Position numbers and translations under genes: made by a program
The notes under the pieces: model-generated
Database searches by the model: none
What the model was told of the DNA's origin: nothing
What the model saw: only the letters and a program-made list of their open reading frames with translations
Shown: positions 52,393 to 62,443 of the stretch, piece after piece
Numbering within the stretch: the first letter of the stretch is position 1
Layout of the letters: each line of letters begins with the position of its first letter
Assembly: GCA_045631885.1 (NCBI GenBank)
Contig: JAZQVN010000020.1
Location: forward strand, 1-64,000
DNA length: 64,000 nucleotides
Origin: CAJOLV01 sp045631885
Lineage (GTDB): Bacteria; Bacillota_I; Bacilli_A; RFN20; CAG-826
Reading direction: 5' to 3'

Positions 52393-54561
52393 ATGAAGAA
52401 GATAAAAGAGCCAAAGACAAAAGGAGTAGTGAAGACTCCAGTTATCATGCAATTAGAGGTTCTCGAATGTGGAGCTGCTTCTTTAGCTATGATTATGGCT
52501 TATTATGGTAAATGGGTTCCATTAGAACAAGTCCGTGTTGATTGTGGCGTTTCTAGAGATGGAAGTACCGCGAAAAACATCTTACAAGCGGCGAGAAATT
52601 ATGGATTTAAAGCCAAAGGCTTTGCTTATAATGTTAAGCTCTTAAAAGAGAGAGCAAAATACCCGTGTATCATTCACTGGAATATGTCGCACTTCGTTGT
52701 TTTAAATGGCTTTAGAGGCAATAAAGCAATTATCAACGATCCCGCTCATGGGGTGATGAAAATCCCAATGGATATCTTTGAAAAGAGTTTCACTGGTATC
52801 TATTTAGAAATCATTCCAGATGAAGGCTTTGTTCCTAGTGGTAAAAGAAAGAGCGTTATCAAATTTGCAAGAAGACGTTTAATAGGCGCTGGTGGATTAG
52901 TTTTATTCTTTGCCTTAACCACGATTATCTTTTATGTCATTGGAATCATTAATCCTGTTATTAAACAGTTCTTTATCGATAATTTGTTAAATGGAAGAAA
53001 TCAAGAATGGCTATTACCATTTATCATCCTTGTTAGTAGTGTTGCGGCTCTGCAACTCATTGTTAGATTTATCGATTGTCTTTATAAATACAAAATCAGA
53101 GGCAAACTCGCTTTAGTCGGTAGCACTTCCTATATGTGGAAAGTTTTACGTTTACCAATTGAATTCTTCTCTCAAAGAATGGTTGGTGACATTCAACAAA
53201 GAAAAGCTGAGAATGCATCTATTGCAGAAACATTAGTTAATGTCTTCGCTCCATTGGTCTTTAACGTCATTATGTTGGTGTTCTATTTAGTGGTCATGCT
53301 TGAAAAGAGCCCAATCCTCACAGCGATTGGTGTGGCCACTGTATTGCTAAACGCAATAATGACCTACTTTATTACTGAAAAGAGAGTTAATTTGGCTCGA
53401 GTTCAAGCGAGAGATAATGCGAAGTTAATTGGTATGACATCTAAAGGAATTGAGATGATCGAAACAATTAAATCTAGCGGAGCGGAAACTAGCTTCTTCA
53501 ATACTTGGAATGAAGCCCAAGAAACCGCGGCTAACCAAAAACTAAAAATCGCAAGATATTCGCAATTTTTCAGCATATTCCCATCCATTTTAACGTTATT
53601 GGTCGATTACGGCGTGATGATCCTCGGTGTGTACTTCACAATTTTAGGTCAGTTCACAGTCGGTTCTATCGTGGCATTCCAAGGTTTCTTATCCGCGTTT
53701 ATGTCACCTGCGATGACTTTCATCAATAGTGGTCAAACCATCCAGGAGATGCGTACTCAAATGGAGAGAATTGATGACGTCATGGAATATCCTACAGACG
53801 ATAATATTGATAGAGAATTAAATCCTGATAATTATGAAAAATTATCTGGTGATATTGAACTTAAAAACATCTCGTTTGGTTATAGTAGATTAGATAATCC
53901 AATCATCACTGATTTCTCAATGAGAGTAAAACCTGGAGAGACAGTCGCGATTGTCGGAGGAACGGGAAGTGGTAAATCCACAATCTCTAAATTAATCTCT
54001 GGTTTATATCATCAATGGTCTGGTGACATTCTTTATGATGGCAAGAAAGTTGAAGAGATTGACCATGAGTTATTTGTTAGTTCAATCGCAGTTGTGGACC
54101 AAGATATCACATTATTCAAAGACACAATTTCAAATAATGTTAAGATGTGGGACGAGACCATTGAAGATTTTGAAATGGTTTTAGCCGCAAGAGATGCAGA
54201 AATCCACGATGTCATTATGGCTAGAGATGGTGGTTATAGCGCGATTTTAGGTGAAGGTGGCAATAACTTATCCGGTGGAGAAAGACAAAGATTAGAAATC
54301 GCTCGTGCTTTAGCGGGCGATCCAAATATTATCATCTTAGATGAAGCAACAAGCGCTTTAGACGCTAAAACGGAATATGAAGTGGTAACAGCGATTAAGA
54401 AAAGAGGTATTACATGTATTGTTATCGCTCACCGCTTATCAACGATTAGAGATGCTGATTTAATCGTTGTGTTAGATAAAGGACAAATCAAGGAACAAGG
54501 TAGACACGAAGAGTTAATGCAACTCAAAGGCTACTACTATGATTTGATTACCAATGATTAG
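52393..54561 (+). CDS. NHLM bacteriocin ABC transporter with C39 peptidase domain
   Basis: 722 aa. The C39 double-glycine peptidase comes first: catalytic Cys in LEVLECGAASLAMI, His in MSHFVVLNG, Asp in NDPAHG. It is followed by six membrane helices and the ABC ATPase (Walker A GGTGSGKSTISK, LSGGERQRLEIA, Walker B IIILDEATSALD). It removes the Nif11-type leader while exporting the core peptide. Adjacent to the HlyD-like and second ABC genes. Confidence 0.92.
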   Translation: MKKIKEPKTKGVVKTPVIMQLEVLECGAASLAMIMAYYGKWVPLEQVRVDCGVSRDGSTAKNILQAARNYGFKAKGFAYNVKLLKERAKYPCIIHWNMSHFVVLNGFRGNKAIINDPAHGVMKIPMDIFEKSFTGIYLEIIPDEGFVPSGKRKSVIKFARRRLIGAGGLVLFFALTTIIFYVIGIINPVIKQFFIDNLLNGRNQEWLLPFIILVSSVAALQLIVRFIDCLYKYKIRGKLALVGSTSYMWKVLRLPIEFFSQRMVGDIQQRKAENASIAETLVNVFAPLVFNVIMLVFYLVVMLEKSPILTAIGVATVLLNAIMTYFITEKRVNLARVQARDNAKLIGMTSKGIEMIETIKSSGAETSFFNTWNEAQETAANQKLKIARYSQFFSIFPSILTLLVDYGVMILGVYFTILGQFTVGSIVAFQGFLSAFMSPAMTFINSGQTIQEMRTQMERIDDVMEYPTDDNIDRELNPDNYEKLSGDIELKNISFGYSRLDNPIITDFSMRVKPGETVAIVGGTGSGKSTISKLISGLYHQWSGDILYDGKKVEEIDHELFVSSIAVVDQDITLFKDTISNNVKMWDETIEDFEMVLAARDAEIHDVIMARDGGYSAILGEGGNNLSGGERQRLEIARALAGDPNIIILDEATSALDAKTEYEVVTAIKKRGITCIVIAHRLSTIRDADLIVVLDKGQIKEQGRHEELMQLKGYYYDLITND

Positions 54562-54569
54562 AGGTCAAT

Positions 54570-56729
54570 ATGGGTTGGTTTAGTGATCAAATTAAAAAGA
54601 GAAAAGAAAACAATCAAAAGGCTTTTGAGGATTCTTTTGTTGACCTCGCTGGTTTAAATAACTCTGAAGAAAAGTCAACGAGAGAGAATTTTATTCTCTT
54701 ACAACTTTCTCGATATTTCGGAATGGAGAATATCAAAGTACCAAGTAAGCTTACTGAATTCACTGATAAAGTTAGATATGCATCAAAAGTTTTAGGCATA
54801 GTCGCAAGAAAAATCATCTTAACCGAAGGTTGGTATAGAGATAACCGTGAACCAATTCTCGTTTTCACTAAAGAAAATGACACTCCAATTTTGTTACTAC
54901 CAAAAGGATCAAGAGGCTTCTACTATATTTCTTACCAAAATGGTAAGAAAGTTAAAGGAACAGTCTCTATGGCTAAGCTACTTAAACAAGAAGCCTATAC
55001 ATTCCATAAACCAGTTCCAAATCATAAATTAACATTTAAAGAATATTTCCAATACTTCAGAAGAACAGTGAGATTTGTTGACTTACTATTCGTTGTTTTG
55101 ATGTCTATAGTGACTATTGGTATTGGAATGATTCTTCCATATTTAACTAAGACTTTAACAGGTGAAGTCGTAGATAATAAAGATTTAAATCTTTATCTTA
55201 CTATCACCATATTCATGATATCCGCGGGTGTTGTTTACATTTTGATTAAGACCACTCAAACATTAGTCAACTTACGTGTAGCAATTAAGATAGAAAAAGT
55301 CATGCAAGAAACTACGATGATGAGATTATTATCATTACCTCCATCATTCTTTAAGAAATATAGTACTGGTGAGCTTGCCTCTAGATTCTATAGTGTTTCC
55401 ACTTTGTCATCTATCTTATTTAACGGTGTTTTCTTAACGGTGTTATCATCTGTGATGTCTTTAGCCTTTGTTACGCAAATTATTCAATTTGCCCCTGTTC
55501 TTATTCTTCCAGTTATTGCGATTTTAGTTTTGACCACAGCATTTTCTATTTTCATTTCATTATTACAAATGAAAGTATCAAGAAAACAATTACTCCTTTC
55601 TTCTAAAGAAAGCGGTAGCAGTTACTCAATGATTAATGGTATTCAAAAGATCCGTTTAGCGGGTGCTGAAAAAAGAGCCTTTGCGATGTGGGCAAAAGAC
55701 TATGCGAAAGCTAGTGAACCTTTATATCACCCACCTCTTATTATTAGAATCGCTCCAGTCATCTCTTTATTCATCTCTTTAGCGGGCACTATTGTTATCT
55801 ACTTTATCGCTGCGAAAAACAATATTGATGTCAGTTCCTTTATGGCATTTACTTCTTCGTTCGCCACTTTAAGTGCCGCGGCGTCAATGTTTAGTGAAAT
55901 TGGTTCAACGTTATCAAGAATTAAACCAGTTTTAGAGATGGCTAGACCAATCTTAGAAGCGGATTTAGAAGATGATGAAACAAAGGAAAATATCGAAGAA
56001 TTAAAAGGCAACATTAGATTAGAAAATGTTTGCTTTAAATATAGTTCAGAGAGTAGAGATATCTTAAAAGATATCAATATCGATATTAAAGAAGGTGAGT
56101 ATATCGGTATTGTCGGTAAAACTGGATGTGGTAAATCTACTTTAGTAAGACTCTTACTTGGATTTGAACAGCCAACAAGCGGCAATATCTATTTCGATGA
56201 TAAAGATATGAATAAACTCAACTTACAATCTTTAAGAAGTAAGATTGGTTCAGTTACCCAAAATGGTGGTGTTTTCCATGCGGATATTTTATCTAACATC
56301 ATCATTACCGCACCTCATTTAGGCGAAGAAGAAGCTTGGCAAGCCGCGGAAATCGCCGGTATCGCGGAAGATATTAGAAACATGCCAATGGGCATGAAAA
56401 CAATGATATCCGAAGGTCAAGGTGGTATCTCTGGAGGACAAAAACAGAGAATCATGATCGCTAGAGCCATTATTAATAAACCAAAGGTTCTATTATTCGA
56501 TGAAGCGACAAGTGCTTTAGATAATAAGTGCCAAAAACAAATTACCAAATCATTAGACGAACTCCGTTGTACGAGAATAGTCGTCGCCCATAGATTATCA
56601 ACGATTAAGAGTTGTGACCGTATTTTATACATGGAAGATGGTCAGATTTTAGAAGAAGGTAATTACGATCAACTAATCGCTTTAAACGGCAAATTTAAAG
56701 AACTCATCGAGAGACAAAAACTCGACTAA
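54570..56729 (+). CDS. NHLM-type second ABC transporter
   Basis: 719 aa. N-terminal region of about 140 residues typical of NHLM ABC2 proteins, without peptidase motif, then six membrane helices and an ABC ATPase (GKTGCGKSTLVRLL, GGISGGQKQRIMIA, LLFDEATSALD). It probably forms a heterodimer with the peptidase-bearing transporter. It starts 8 bases after that gene, with AGAGG in front. Confidence 0.9.
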   Translation: MGWFSDQIKKRKENNQKAFEDSFVDLAGLNNSEEKSTRENFILLQLSRYFGMENIKVPSKLTEFTDKVRYASKVLGIVARKIILTEGWYRDNREPILVFTKENDTPILLLPKGSRGFYYISYQNGKKVKGTVSMAKLLKQEAYTFHKPVPNHKLTFKEYFQYFRRTVRFVDLLFVVLMSIVTIGIGMILPYLTKTLTGEVVDNKDLNLYLTITIFMISAGVVYILIKTTQTLVNLRVAIKIEKVMQETTMMRLLSLPPSFFKKYSTGELASRFYSVSTLSSILFNGVFLTVLSSVMSLAFVTQIIQFAPVLILPVIAILVLTTAFSIFISLLQMKVSRKQLLLSSKESGSSYSMINGIQKIRLAGAEKRAFAMWAKDYAKASEPLYHPPLIIRIAPVISLFISLAGTIVIYFIAAKNNIDVSSFMAFTSSFATLSAAASMFSEIGSTLSRIKPVLEMARPILEADLEDDETKENIEELKGNIRLENVCFKYSSESRDILKDINIDIKEGEYIGIVGKTGCGKSTLVRLLLGFEQPTSGNIYFDDKDMNKLNLQSLRSKIGSVTQNGGVFHADILSNIIITAPHLGEEEAWQAAEIAGIAEDIRNMPMGMKTMISEGQGGISGGQKQRIMIARAIINKPKVLLFDEATSALDNKCQKQITKSLDELRCTRIVVAHRLSTIKSCDRILYMEDGQILEEGNYDQLIALNGKFKELIERQKLD

Positions 56730-56792
56730 TAATAACATCTAGTTCATTTTAAAAAATGAAATATATATAATTATAAAAACGGAGATTTTGTT

Positions 56793-57824
56793 ATGGGCTT
56801 TAATGAAAATTATATTATCGAAACATTCTTAAAATTGGTAAAAGTTGATAGCACGACTGGTAAATGTGATGACATTGAAAAGCTAGTTATCAAGATGTTA
56901 GAAGAACTAGGATATAAACCATATTTAACACATAAAGGTGGTTTGATTGTAGATTTAGGTGGAGAAGGTAATCCGCTTGTTGTGACCGCGCATCTAGATG
57001 ATATTGGCTTAATGGTAAGACACATCAATAATGATGGCACACTTAAAGTGTGTTCAATCGGTGGATTATATCCAATTTATTCAATTGGTGAAAACGTCAG
57101 AGTCTATACCCGTGATGGTAAAGTTTATACCGGTATTATCTGTAGAAATCCAAATTCAATTCACGTTAGTGAAGATGAATTAAGAAAGAATGTTGGAGAA
57201 TTTGATAAAGATATCCGTATTGTTTTAGATGAAGATGTTAAAACTAAAGAAGATGCATTAAAGCTCGGTATTGAAACAGGTGACATTGTTGCCTTATATC
57301 CAAGAACAGAAATCAAAAATGGTTATATCAAATCCCGTTTTGTTGATGATAAAGCCGCGGTGGCTATCCTCTTTAACGCCTTAAAAACATTTGAAGAAGA
57401 AAATCTTAAACTTAATAGAAAAGTATATTTCTATTTTGCTGAATATGAAGAAATTGGCCACGGAACATCATGGTTACCGGAAGGAATCAAAGATATTCTC
57501 GCGATTGATATCGCTCCATTAGGGGATGAACAAACTTCTGATGAAAAGAAAGTGACAATCTTTGCGAAAGATTCTCGTTTCCCGTACCATTACGAAATGA
57601 CTAATGAATTAAGACAAACCGCTTTAGATAATAATATCGATTATGTGATGGATGTATTCACTCCTCATTATGGCACTGATTGCGATACTAGTATTGTCGC
57701 AGGTCATGATGTCAGACACGCGGCGATTGGTTTCGGTACATTAAATAGCCATGGCTATGAAAGAACTCATATCGAAGGTCTAAAAAAGACTTACGATTTA
57801 TTAATGGCGTACCTTAAAAAGTAA
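56793..57824 (+). CDS. M42-family aminopeptidase
   Basis: 343 aa cobalt/zinc peptidase. Metal and catalytic sites: AHLDDIGLMV, SRFVDDKAAVA, AEYEEIGHG, AIDIAPLGDE and a late His (NSHGYERTH). Cytosolic trimming of short peptides is typical. ACGGAG precedes the ATG. First of a three-gene unit with the phosphatase and HD genes. Confidence 0.88.
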   Translation: MGFNENYIIETFLKLVKVDSTTGKCDDIEKLVIKMLEELGYKPYLTHKGGLIVDLGGEGNPLVVTAHLDDIGLMVRHINNDGTLKVCSIGGLYPIYSIGENVRVYTRDGKVYTGIICRNPNSIHVSEDELRKNVGEFDKDIRIVLDEDVKTKEDALKLGIETGDIVALYPRTEIKNGYIKSRFVDDKAAVAILFNALKTFEEENLKLNRKVYFYFAEYEEIGHGTSWLPEGIKDILAIDIAPLGDEQTSDEKKVTIFAKDSRFPYHYEMTNELRQTALDNNIDYVMDVFTPHYGTDCDTSIVAGHDVRHAAIGFGTLNSHGYERTHIEGLKKTYDLLMAYLKK

Positions 57825-57826
57825 GT

Positions 57827-58543
57827 ATGAAGAATTTTAGAATTATCGATTACTCATATATTAAACATGGACTTCTCTCTCGCGGAGAAGCTCTTCATCA
57901 TTTGTCTAAAAAAGATAAGAAGATGTTGCTTGATGAATGTCACTTAAAAACAGTGATTGATTTAAGAACAAGACAAGAACATGAAGAGAAACCAAACAAA
58001 ATAATTCCTGGAGTTAACTATATCCATTTACCAATTATTACAATGGAAGAAATGGGAGCGAGTTCGGAAGAAGAAGGTAAGGAAAAAACCGCAAAAAGCC
58101 AGCAACTCCCCGATATTTTTGATTATTATCGCAAAATGGTCTCTCCTGACAAGAAAGAAAAATGGAGTCAAATTTTCGATATTTTATTAAACAATAATGA
58201 TGGAGGAATTTACTTTCACTGCACTGTTGGTAAAGATAGAACGGGCATGGTTATCGCTATTATTTTGACTGCACTAGGAATCGATAAGGAAACGATTTAC
58301 AAAGACTATTTGTTAACTAATGAACATCCAATTATTCCGTTTAAATATAAACTATTCGCTTTGTCTTTAAAGAAAGAAGTTCGTAAAGGATTCTGGGAAT
58401 ATTTCAAAGCTCATAAAGAATATTTAGATACCGCATTTCATTTTATTGATATCACATATGGAAATGTGGATAATTTCTTCAAGGAGTGTTGCTCCTTAGA
58501 TGAAAAGAAAATTTATAAATTAAAAGAGATTTTTTTGAAGTAA
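57827..58543 (+). CDS. Tyrosine-protein phosphatase (LipA/PtpB-like)
   Basis: 238 aa. P-loop FHCTVGKDRTGMV (C-x5-R, about residues 142-154), preceded by TVIDLRTRQEHEEKP, as in the Y_phosphatase3 family. Substrate protein-Tyr or phosphoinositide is not shown. Begins 2 bases after the M42 gene stop. Confidence 0.85.
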   Translation: MKNFRIIDYSYIKHGLLSRGEALHHLSKKDKKMLLDECHLKTVIDLRTRQEHEEKPNKIIPGVNYIHLPIITMEEMGASSEEEGKEKTAKSQQLPDIFDYYRKMVSPDKKEKWSQIFDILLNNNDGGIYFHCTVGKDRTGMVIAIILTALGIDKETIYKDYLLTNEHPIIPFKYKLFALSLKKEVRKGFWEYFKAHKEYLDTAFHFIDITYGNVDNFFKECCSLDEKKIYKLKEIFLK

Positions 58544-58547
58544 GATT

Positions 58548-59420
58548 ATGCCTATTAGCGATTTCAGATTAGAAAGAAGATTAAGAGAGATGGATAAAAG
58601 CCTCCATCAACGTTTTACTGATACTGTTTTCGCTTTGCAACATATCTTATCTAACTATCAATTAATCTTCCCTGATTTCACTGATCACACTGAATTACAC
58701 TCTTTGAACGTTATTCAATTCTGTAACGAGATTATTGGTGATCAAATTAACGACTTAAACGCTGATGAATTATATTGCTTATTATTAGGTTGCTATTTCC
58801 ATGACACAGGTATGGGGGTAAGCCATCATGATTTTGAAGAATTCTCTAAGAAAATAGATTTTGGAAATTATTTTGATAACCACTCAAGAGATAATTACCC
58901 AGAAATAGTGAGAAACTTCCATAATGAATTCTCTGGTTTATTCATCAAGAAATACGCTCACTTCTTTGAATTCCCAAGCGATGAGCATATGTTCGCAATT
59001 ATTCAAATATCGAGAGGGCATAGAAAAACTAATTTATTAGATGATGAAGAATATCCAACCGCGTTAGCTATTCCAAATAGTGATAATACAATATGCGTTA
59101 AATATTTATCCGCTTTAGTGAGACTCGCGGATGAAATCGATGTTACCGCGGCGAGAAACTCTAAAGCTATTTATGATATTTCTAAAATCACAAAAGAAAT
59201 CGACCTCATTGAGTTTATGAAACATGATGCGGTTAAAGGTTTAGATATCGAAAAAGATGAATTCATCATGAAAATTAAGACAGATGATGAAGATATATTT
59301 AATAAATTAAATATTGTTGCCTCGAAGATGCAAAAAACACTCGACCAATGTCGGAGTGTTGTTAATCAAGAAACCTCTCACGAGATTACTCAACAAAGAG
59401 TAAGAATAGTGAAACTATAA
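58548..59420 (+). CDS. HD-domain phosphohydrolase-like protein
   Basis: 290 aa. HD-type metal ligands: H in TELHSLNVIQF, HD in GCYFHDTGMGVSHHD, H in SRGHRKTN, and D in LVRLADEIDVTAARN. The last motif and general plan are like the HD-CE group found in stress and conflict proteins. Nucleotide or c-di-AMP hydrolysis is conceivable but unproven. Four bases after the phosphatase gene and convergent with the STAS gene. Confidence 0.75.
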   Translation: MPISDFRLERRLREMDKSLHQRFTDTVFALQHILSNYQLIFPDFTDHTELHSLNVIQFCNEIIGDQINDLNADELYCLLLGCYFHDTGMGVSHHDFEEFSKKIDFGNYFDNHSRDNYPEIVRNFHNEFSGLFIKKYAHFFEFPSDEHMFAIIQISRGHRKTNLLDDEEYPTALAIPNSDNTICVKYLSALVRLADEIDVTAARNSKAIYDISKITKEIDLIEFMKHDAVKGLDIEKDEFIMKIKTDDEDIFNKLNIVASKMQKTLDQCRSVVNQETSHEITQQRVRIVKL

Positions 59421-59717
59421 TTATTCAATATCTAAGATTGTGGCAAAACCAGTGATGTCAAAGATATCCATGATGTCGCTGTTGACATGACGGACAACCA
59501 TCGTGCCTTGTTTATCCATGATTTTTTTTGCAACGAGTAAAACTCTTAAACCCGCTGAAGAGATATAGCTGAGTTCTGCAAAATCAAAAACAAGAGCTTC
59601 AATACCATTTAAAGATTTGCTGACAACTTCCTCTAACGCTTGATAAGTCGCAGAGTTAAGTTCACCTTTGAGAGTGATTGTTAATTTTTTGTCTTCAAGT
59701 GTTTTAATAATTTCCAT
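59421..59717 (-). CDS. STAS-domain anti-sigma factor antagonist-like protein
   Basis: 98 aa, a lone STAS domain: LTITLKGELNSATYQALEE, FDFAELSYISSAGLRVLL (phosphorylatable Ser in SSAGLR). Partner kinases or anti-sigma factors are not in the window. The extended -10 TGA-TAGTAT ends 6 bases before the ATG; no SD is present, so predicted leaderless. Confidence 0.85.
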   Translation of the reverse strand: MEIIKTLEDKKLTITLKGELNSATYQALEEVVSKSLNGIEALVFDFAELSYISSAGLRVLLVAKKIMDKQGTMVVRHVNSDIMDIFDITGFATILDIE

Positions 59718-59763
59718 AGCAACATACTATCATTTTATTGCCTTAATTTAAAAACTTTTTGAT

Positions 59764-59788
59764 AAAAAATGGAAGTCGAGACACTTCC
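59764..59788 (-). terminator. Intrinsic terminator after the four-helix membrane protein
   Basis: On the minus strand GGAAGT-GTCTCG-ACTTCC (59788-59771) is followed by ATTTTTT. Confidence 0.75.
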
Positions 59789-59832
59789 AATTGAATAAAA
59801 CTTACGATTGTTCCTATTTTTTATGTAAAAAA

Positions 59833-61038
59833 TTATTGTTTTTTACCAAATATATTTCTGATTGTTCTTTTGAATTTCACTCTGCCATTTTCAATGACTG
59901 CGTCTTTGACTAACTTAAAGACAAGAGACTCAAATTCACTTCCAACAGTTTCGTCTTTATATAATTCATATTGCTCTTTAGTGTCTTTTGCGATGGCAAG
60001 GGCTTTATCGATTTTTTGACCAACAGTGTTGCTTTTAGATAACTCTTTGGCTTTTGGATTAGGCGCGGACCATGTTTTGATATCAATTATTTCTTTAGTT
60101 AAAGCTTTATAAATGATATCGATAATCTCGATATTGTTATCATCTAAAACATATAAGAAACCAGCGATAATTAACTTTACCGCGTGTTCACTTAAACCAA
60201 CATAAATGTGGTCATGATGATTGTGTAAGAAGAATTCTAATAAGAATGCATTTGTATGGTTATAAATGTATTTAGCAAGTTTGTTATTGATATTATCAAT
60301 AAGTTGCTTTGCTTTCTTTGGCGAATGATAATATTTCATCGCTTTGCGATAGTAATGGAGAATGATTCTTTCGACTTTCTTTCTCCTAATAACTCTTCCA
60401 CCGATTTTGATGAAATCTTCTTTTTCAATTTCATTTCTAATTGAACCGTATAACTCATTTTTCACCGCGAGCTCATTAACTTTATTTTTGTGGTTCTTAT
60501 TATTGGTAAATCTATTGAGCGCTTGACCAATTGGTTTTTCATTTGGATCATCTTTTTCATCGATGAGATTTTCATAATCCATCTTTAAAGCGTACATGAA
60601 TAATTCACTGTAATAAGATAATAACCAACCCACGAGAGAAGTGATGATTTGAATGACTAAGAAAACACTGGAGAAGATTAAAAACATCTTCGCCGCTTCG
60701 GTAGCGGGATGGGTGACTGTAACATAAATGTTATAACTGATAACTCCCGCTTTACAAAGCCAAGAAAAACCATTAATTATTCTTTTGGAAGCAACTTTAA
60801 AAACTTTAGTTTTAAAATTAGTTAAATCAACAGTAAATATATCGATAAAAAGTAACACAGTCGCTAATACAGCGATTGAAGAATATAAAACTAATAAGTG
60901 TATTGTTTCTCTATTTGTGACGCTTAAATAGATGTAATAAGCGACGAATAAAGATTGTGTAAGGATAGCCAAGACAAAAAGGAATCTTTTTAAGGTTCTC
61001 GATATCCCAGCAATGACTGATACAGTATTGTCAAACAT
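59833..61038 (-). CDS. Four-helix membrane protein with cytosolic helical domain
   Basis: 401 aa. Membrane helices around residues 18-36, 46-64, 85-108 and 117-140, then about 250 charged, mainly helical cytosolic residues rich in Lys, with two His-containing stretches (FFLHNHHDHIYVG). No family recognised. TATAAT ends 6 bases before the ATG without an SD, so the message may be leaderless. Confidence 0.65.
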   Translation of the reverse strand: MFDNTVSVIAGISRTLKRFLFVLAILTQSLFVAYYIYLSVTNRETIHLLVLYSSIAVLATVLLFIDIFTVDLTNFKTKVFKVASKRIINGFSWLCKAGVISYNIYVTVTHPATEAAKMFLIFSSVFLVIQIITSLVGWLLSYYSELFMYALKMDYENLIDEKDDPNEKPIGQALNRFTNNKNHKNKVNELAVKNELYGSIRNEIEKEDFIKIGGRVIRRKKVERIILHYYRKAMKYYHSPKKAKQLIDNINNKLAKYIYNHTNAFLLEFFLHNHHDHIYVGLSEHAVKLIIAGFLYVLDDNNIEIIDIIYKALTKEIIDIKTWSAPNPKAKELSKSNTVGQKIDKALAIAKDTKEQYELYKDETVGSEFESLVFKLVKDAVIENGRVKFKRTIRNIFGKKQ

Positions 61039-61104
61039 AATAATATTATATTCTCACTAGTTAAAATTAGGCACAAATATAATTCGGTTCTCTCACTTAG
61101 TGTG

Positions 61105-61638
61105 TTAGAGTTTTTTGCTCATTTCCCATTCTTGTCTAGTAATTTTATAGACACGGCAAACTTCACCATATTCAGTGGTGTATAGATGTTGGAAAGTCAT
61201 CCCATTTGCCTCCGCGGTTTTATATGATGGGAGATTATCTTTATTCATATATGAATAAACTTCATCATAATCAAAGTGAGTGAAGAAATAATCCTTAACG
61301 GCTTGAGTCATCTCTTTACCAATCCCTTGACGATGATAATCTTTTCTTAAGTGATAACCGATCTCTGGTTTTAGTTCATCATCGATTGTTTGCATTGACA
61401 CTCCACAGTCCCCAATCATCTCACCGGTTTCTTTAAGGACGACCGCCCAAAGACCAAATCCTCTTTTTTCATAACTCGCTTTACACCAGCGAATCCATTT
61501 CCAAACACCTTCTTCGTCAAAAGGCGCGTGATAATATTTCATGGTTTCAGGATCAGAAATAACTTTTTGAAGTGAATTATAATCATCATCAGTCATTTCT
61601 CTTACAATTAATCTTTCAGTTTCTAATATAAATTTCAT
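61105..61638 (-). CDS. GNAT acetyltransferase (RimJ/RimL type)
   Basis: 177 aa. TERLIVREMTDDD at the start, acetyl-CoA loop YHLRKDYHRQGIGKEM and YMNKDNLPSYKTAEANGM, all typical of RimL-like N-acetyltransferases. Substrate unknown. TATAAT (61652-61647) ends 8 bases before the ATG and no SD is seen: predicted leaderless. Confidence 0.87.
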   Translation of the reverse strand: MKFILETERLIVREMTDDDYNSLQKVISDPETMKYYHAPFDEEGVWKWIRWCKASYEKRGFGLWAVVLKETGEMIGDCGVSMQTIDDELKPEIGYHLRKDYHRQGIGKEMTQAVKDYFFTHFDYDEVYSYMNKDNLPSYKTAEANGMTFQHLYTTEYGEVCRVYKITRQEWEMSKKL

Positions 61639-61699
61639 ACACGCATATTATATATTATTTTGATATCTTAAAAGAGGTTCCGCGTGTGCATATATTATG

Positions 61700-61860
61700 T
61701 AAAAACAATAAATCTTTAATTTTTAATAAAAAAAAGATTATTTTTAATAAAAAAACATATTAATTTCATTTATTTATAATATTTTTGCAAAAAAGTTATT
61801 TTATTAAATAAAATAAAAGGAATTATTTAATAAAAAAATAAAAAATTTTTAAAAAAAGTA
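61700..61860 (+). promoter_or_regulatory. Extremely AT-rich tract upstream of the large RNA (UP-element-like)
   Basis: About 160 bases made almost only of A and T, with phased A- and T-runs, lying directly before the -35 of the large RNA. It may act as a UP element or curved DNA for strong transcription. No gene is seen between 61653 and 61860. Confidence 0.45.
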
Positions 61861-61894
61861 TTGACGAAAAAATAAAATAAGAGCATACTATACT
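61861..61894 (+). promoter_or_regulatory. Promoter of the large structured RNA
   Basis: TTGACG (-35, 61861-61866), then CATACT at 17-base spacing (61884-61889); alternatives TACTAT (61886-61891) and TATACT (61889-61894) overlap it. Predicted start about 61897. Confidence 0.65.
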
Positions 61895-62071
61895 AATCCA
61901 AGCGGGAAACCGGTTGGATGAGATAAAAGTAACGATAGTTACTTCTATCTCAAATCTGGGTAAGCCAATCGACGCAGGAAACGAAGTTGACACGGCGGTT
62001 TCAAAGCTTAAAAGCTCTGAATTAGCGATTGCACCAGTTCTGCTTATCACTTCGGTGGTAATCGGGTCGAT

Positions 62072-62142
62072 CCTCCCTCTTAGAGTGGTTGCTGAGTTAG
62101 AACTTAACAGCGTAATGCCACCGCCCGACACAGACGAAGAGG
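62072..62142 (+). repeat. RNA module 1 (of three)
   Basis: Outer stem CCTC/GAGG, middle stem GTGG (62085-62088)/CCAC (62118-62121), inner GCTG/CAGC, then the conserved strand CCGCCCGACA...GACGAAGAGG. Confidence 0.8.
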
Positions 62143-62368
62143 AAAGCAAGAGTTCAATACCTCTTGCATCTGCCGTTCACGCTAAGGTCAACTCAAAACG
62201 TGAAATAAGCTAGGAGCCCTCGGGCAAGCCTAGTAAAGGGGCAATGGAAGTTCAGCCGCTGCATCGACGATCAGCCAGTACACGACGTTGATAGTAAGGT
62301 GTCCAGGATTAAATCTCCTGGTCAATGATCGCAAGCGACTTGCCTATCGCAAGATAGACTAAACGGTT

Positions 62369-62443
62369 CACCTCCCTCCTAGAGTGGTCGCTGAGTTAGA
62401 GCTTAACAGCGTAAATCCACCGCCGGACACGATCGAAGAGGTG
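62369..62443 (+). repeat. RNA module 2 (of three)
   Basis: Outer stem CACCTC/GAGGTG, middle GTGG/CCAC, inner CGCTG/CAGCG, then CCGCCGGACACGATCGAAGA. About 85% identical to module 1. Confidence 0.8.

Noticed and set aside
61914..62213. 99-codon open frame in the large RNA
   Set aside because: It covers perfect hairpins, has no ribosome site, and its sequence is not continued by other frames. The paired-strand evidence favours RNA.
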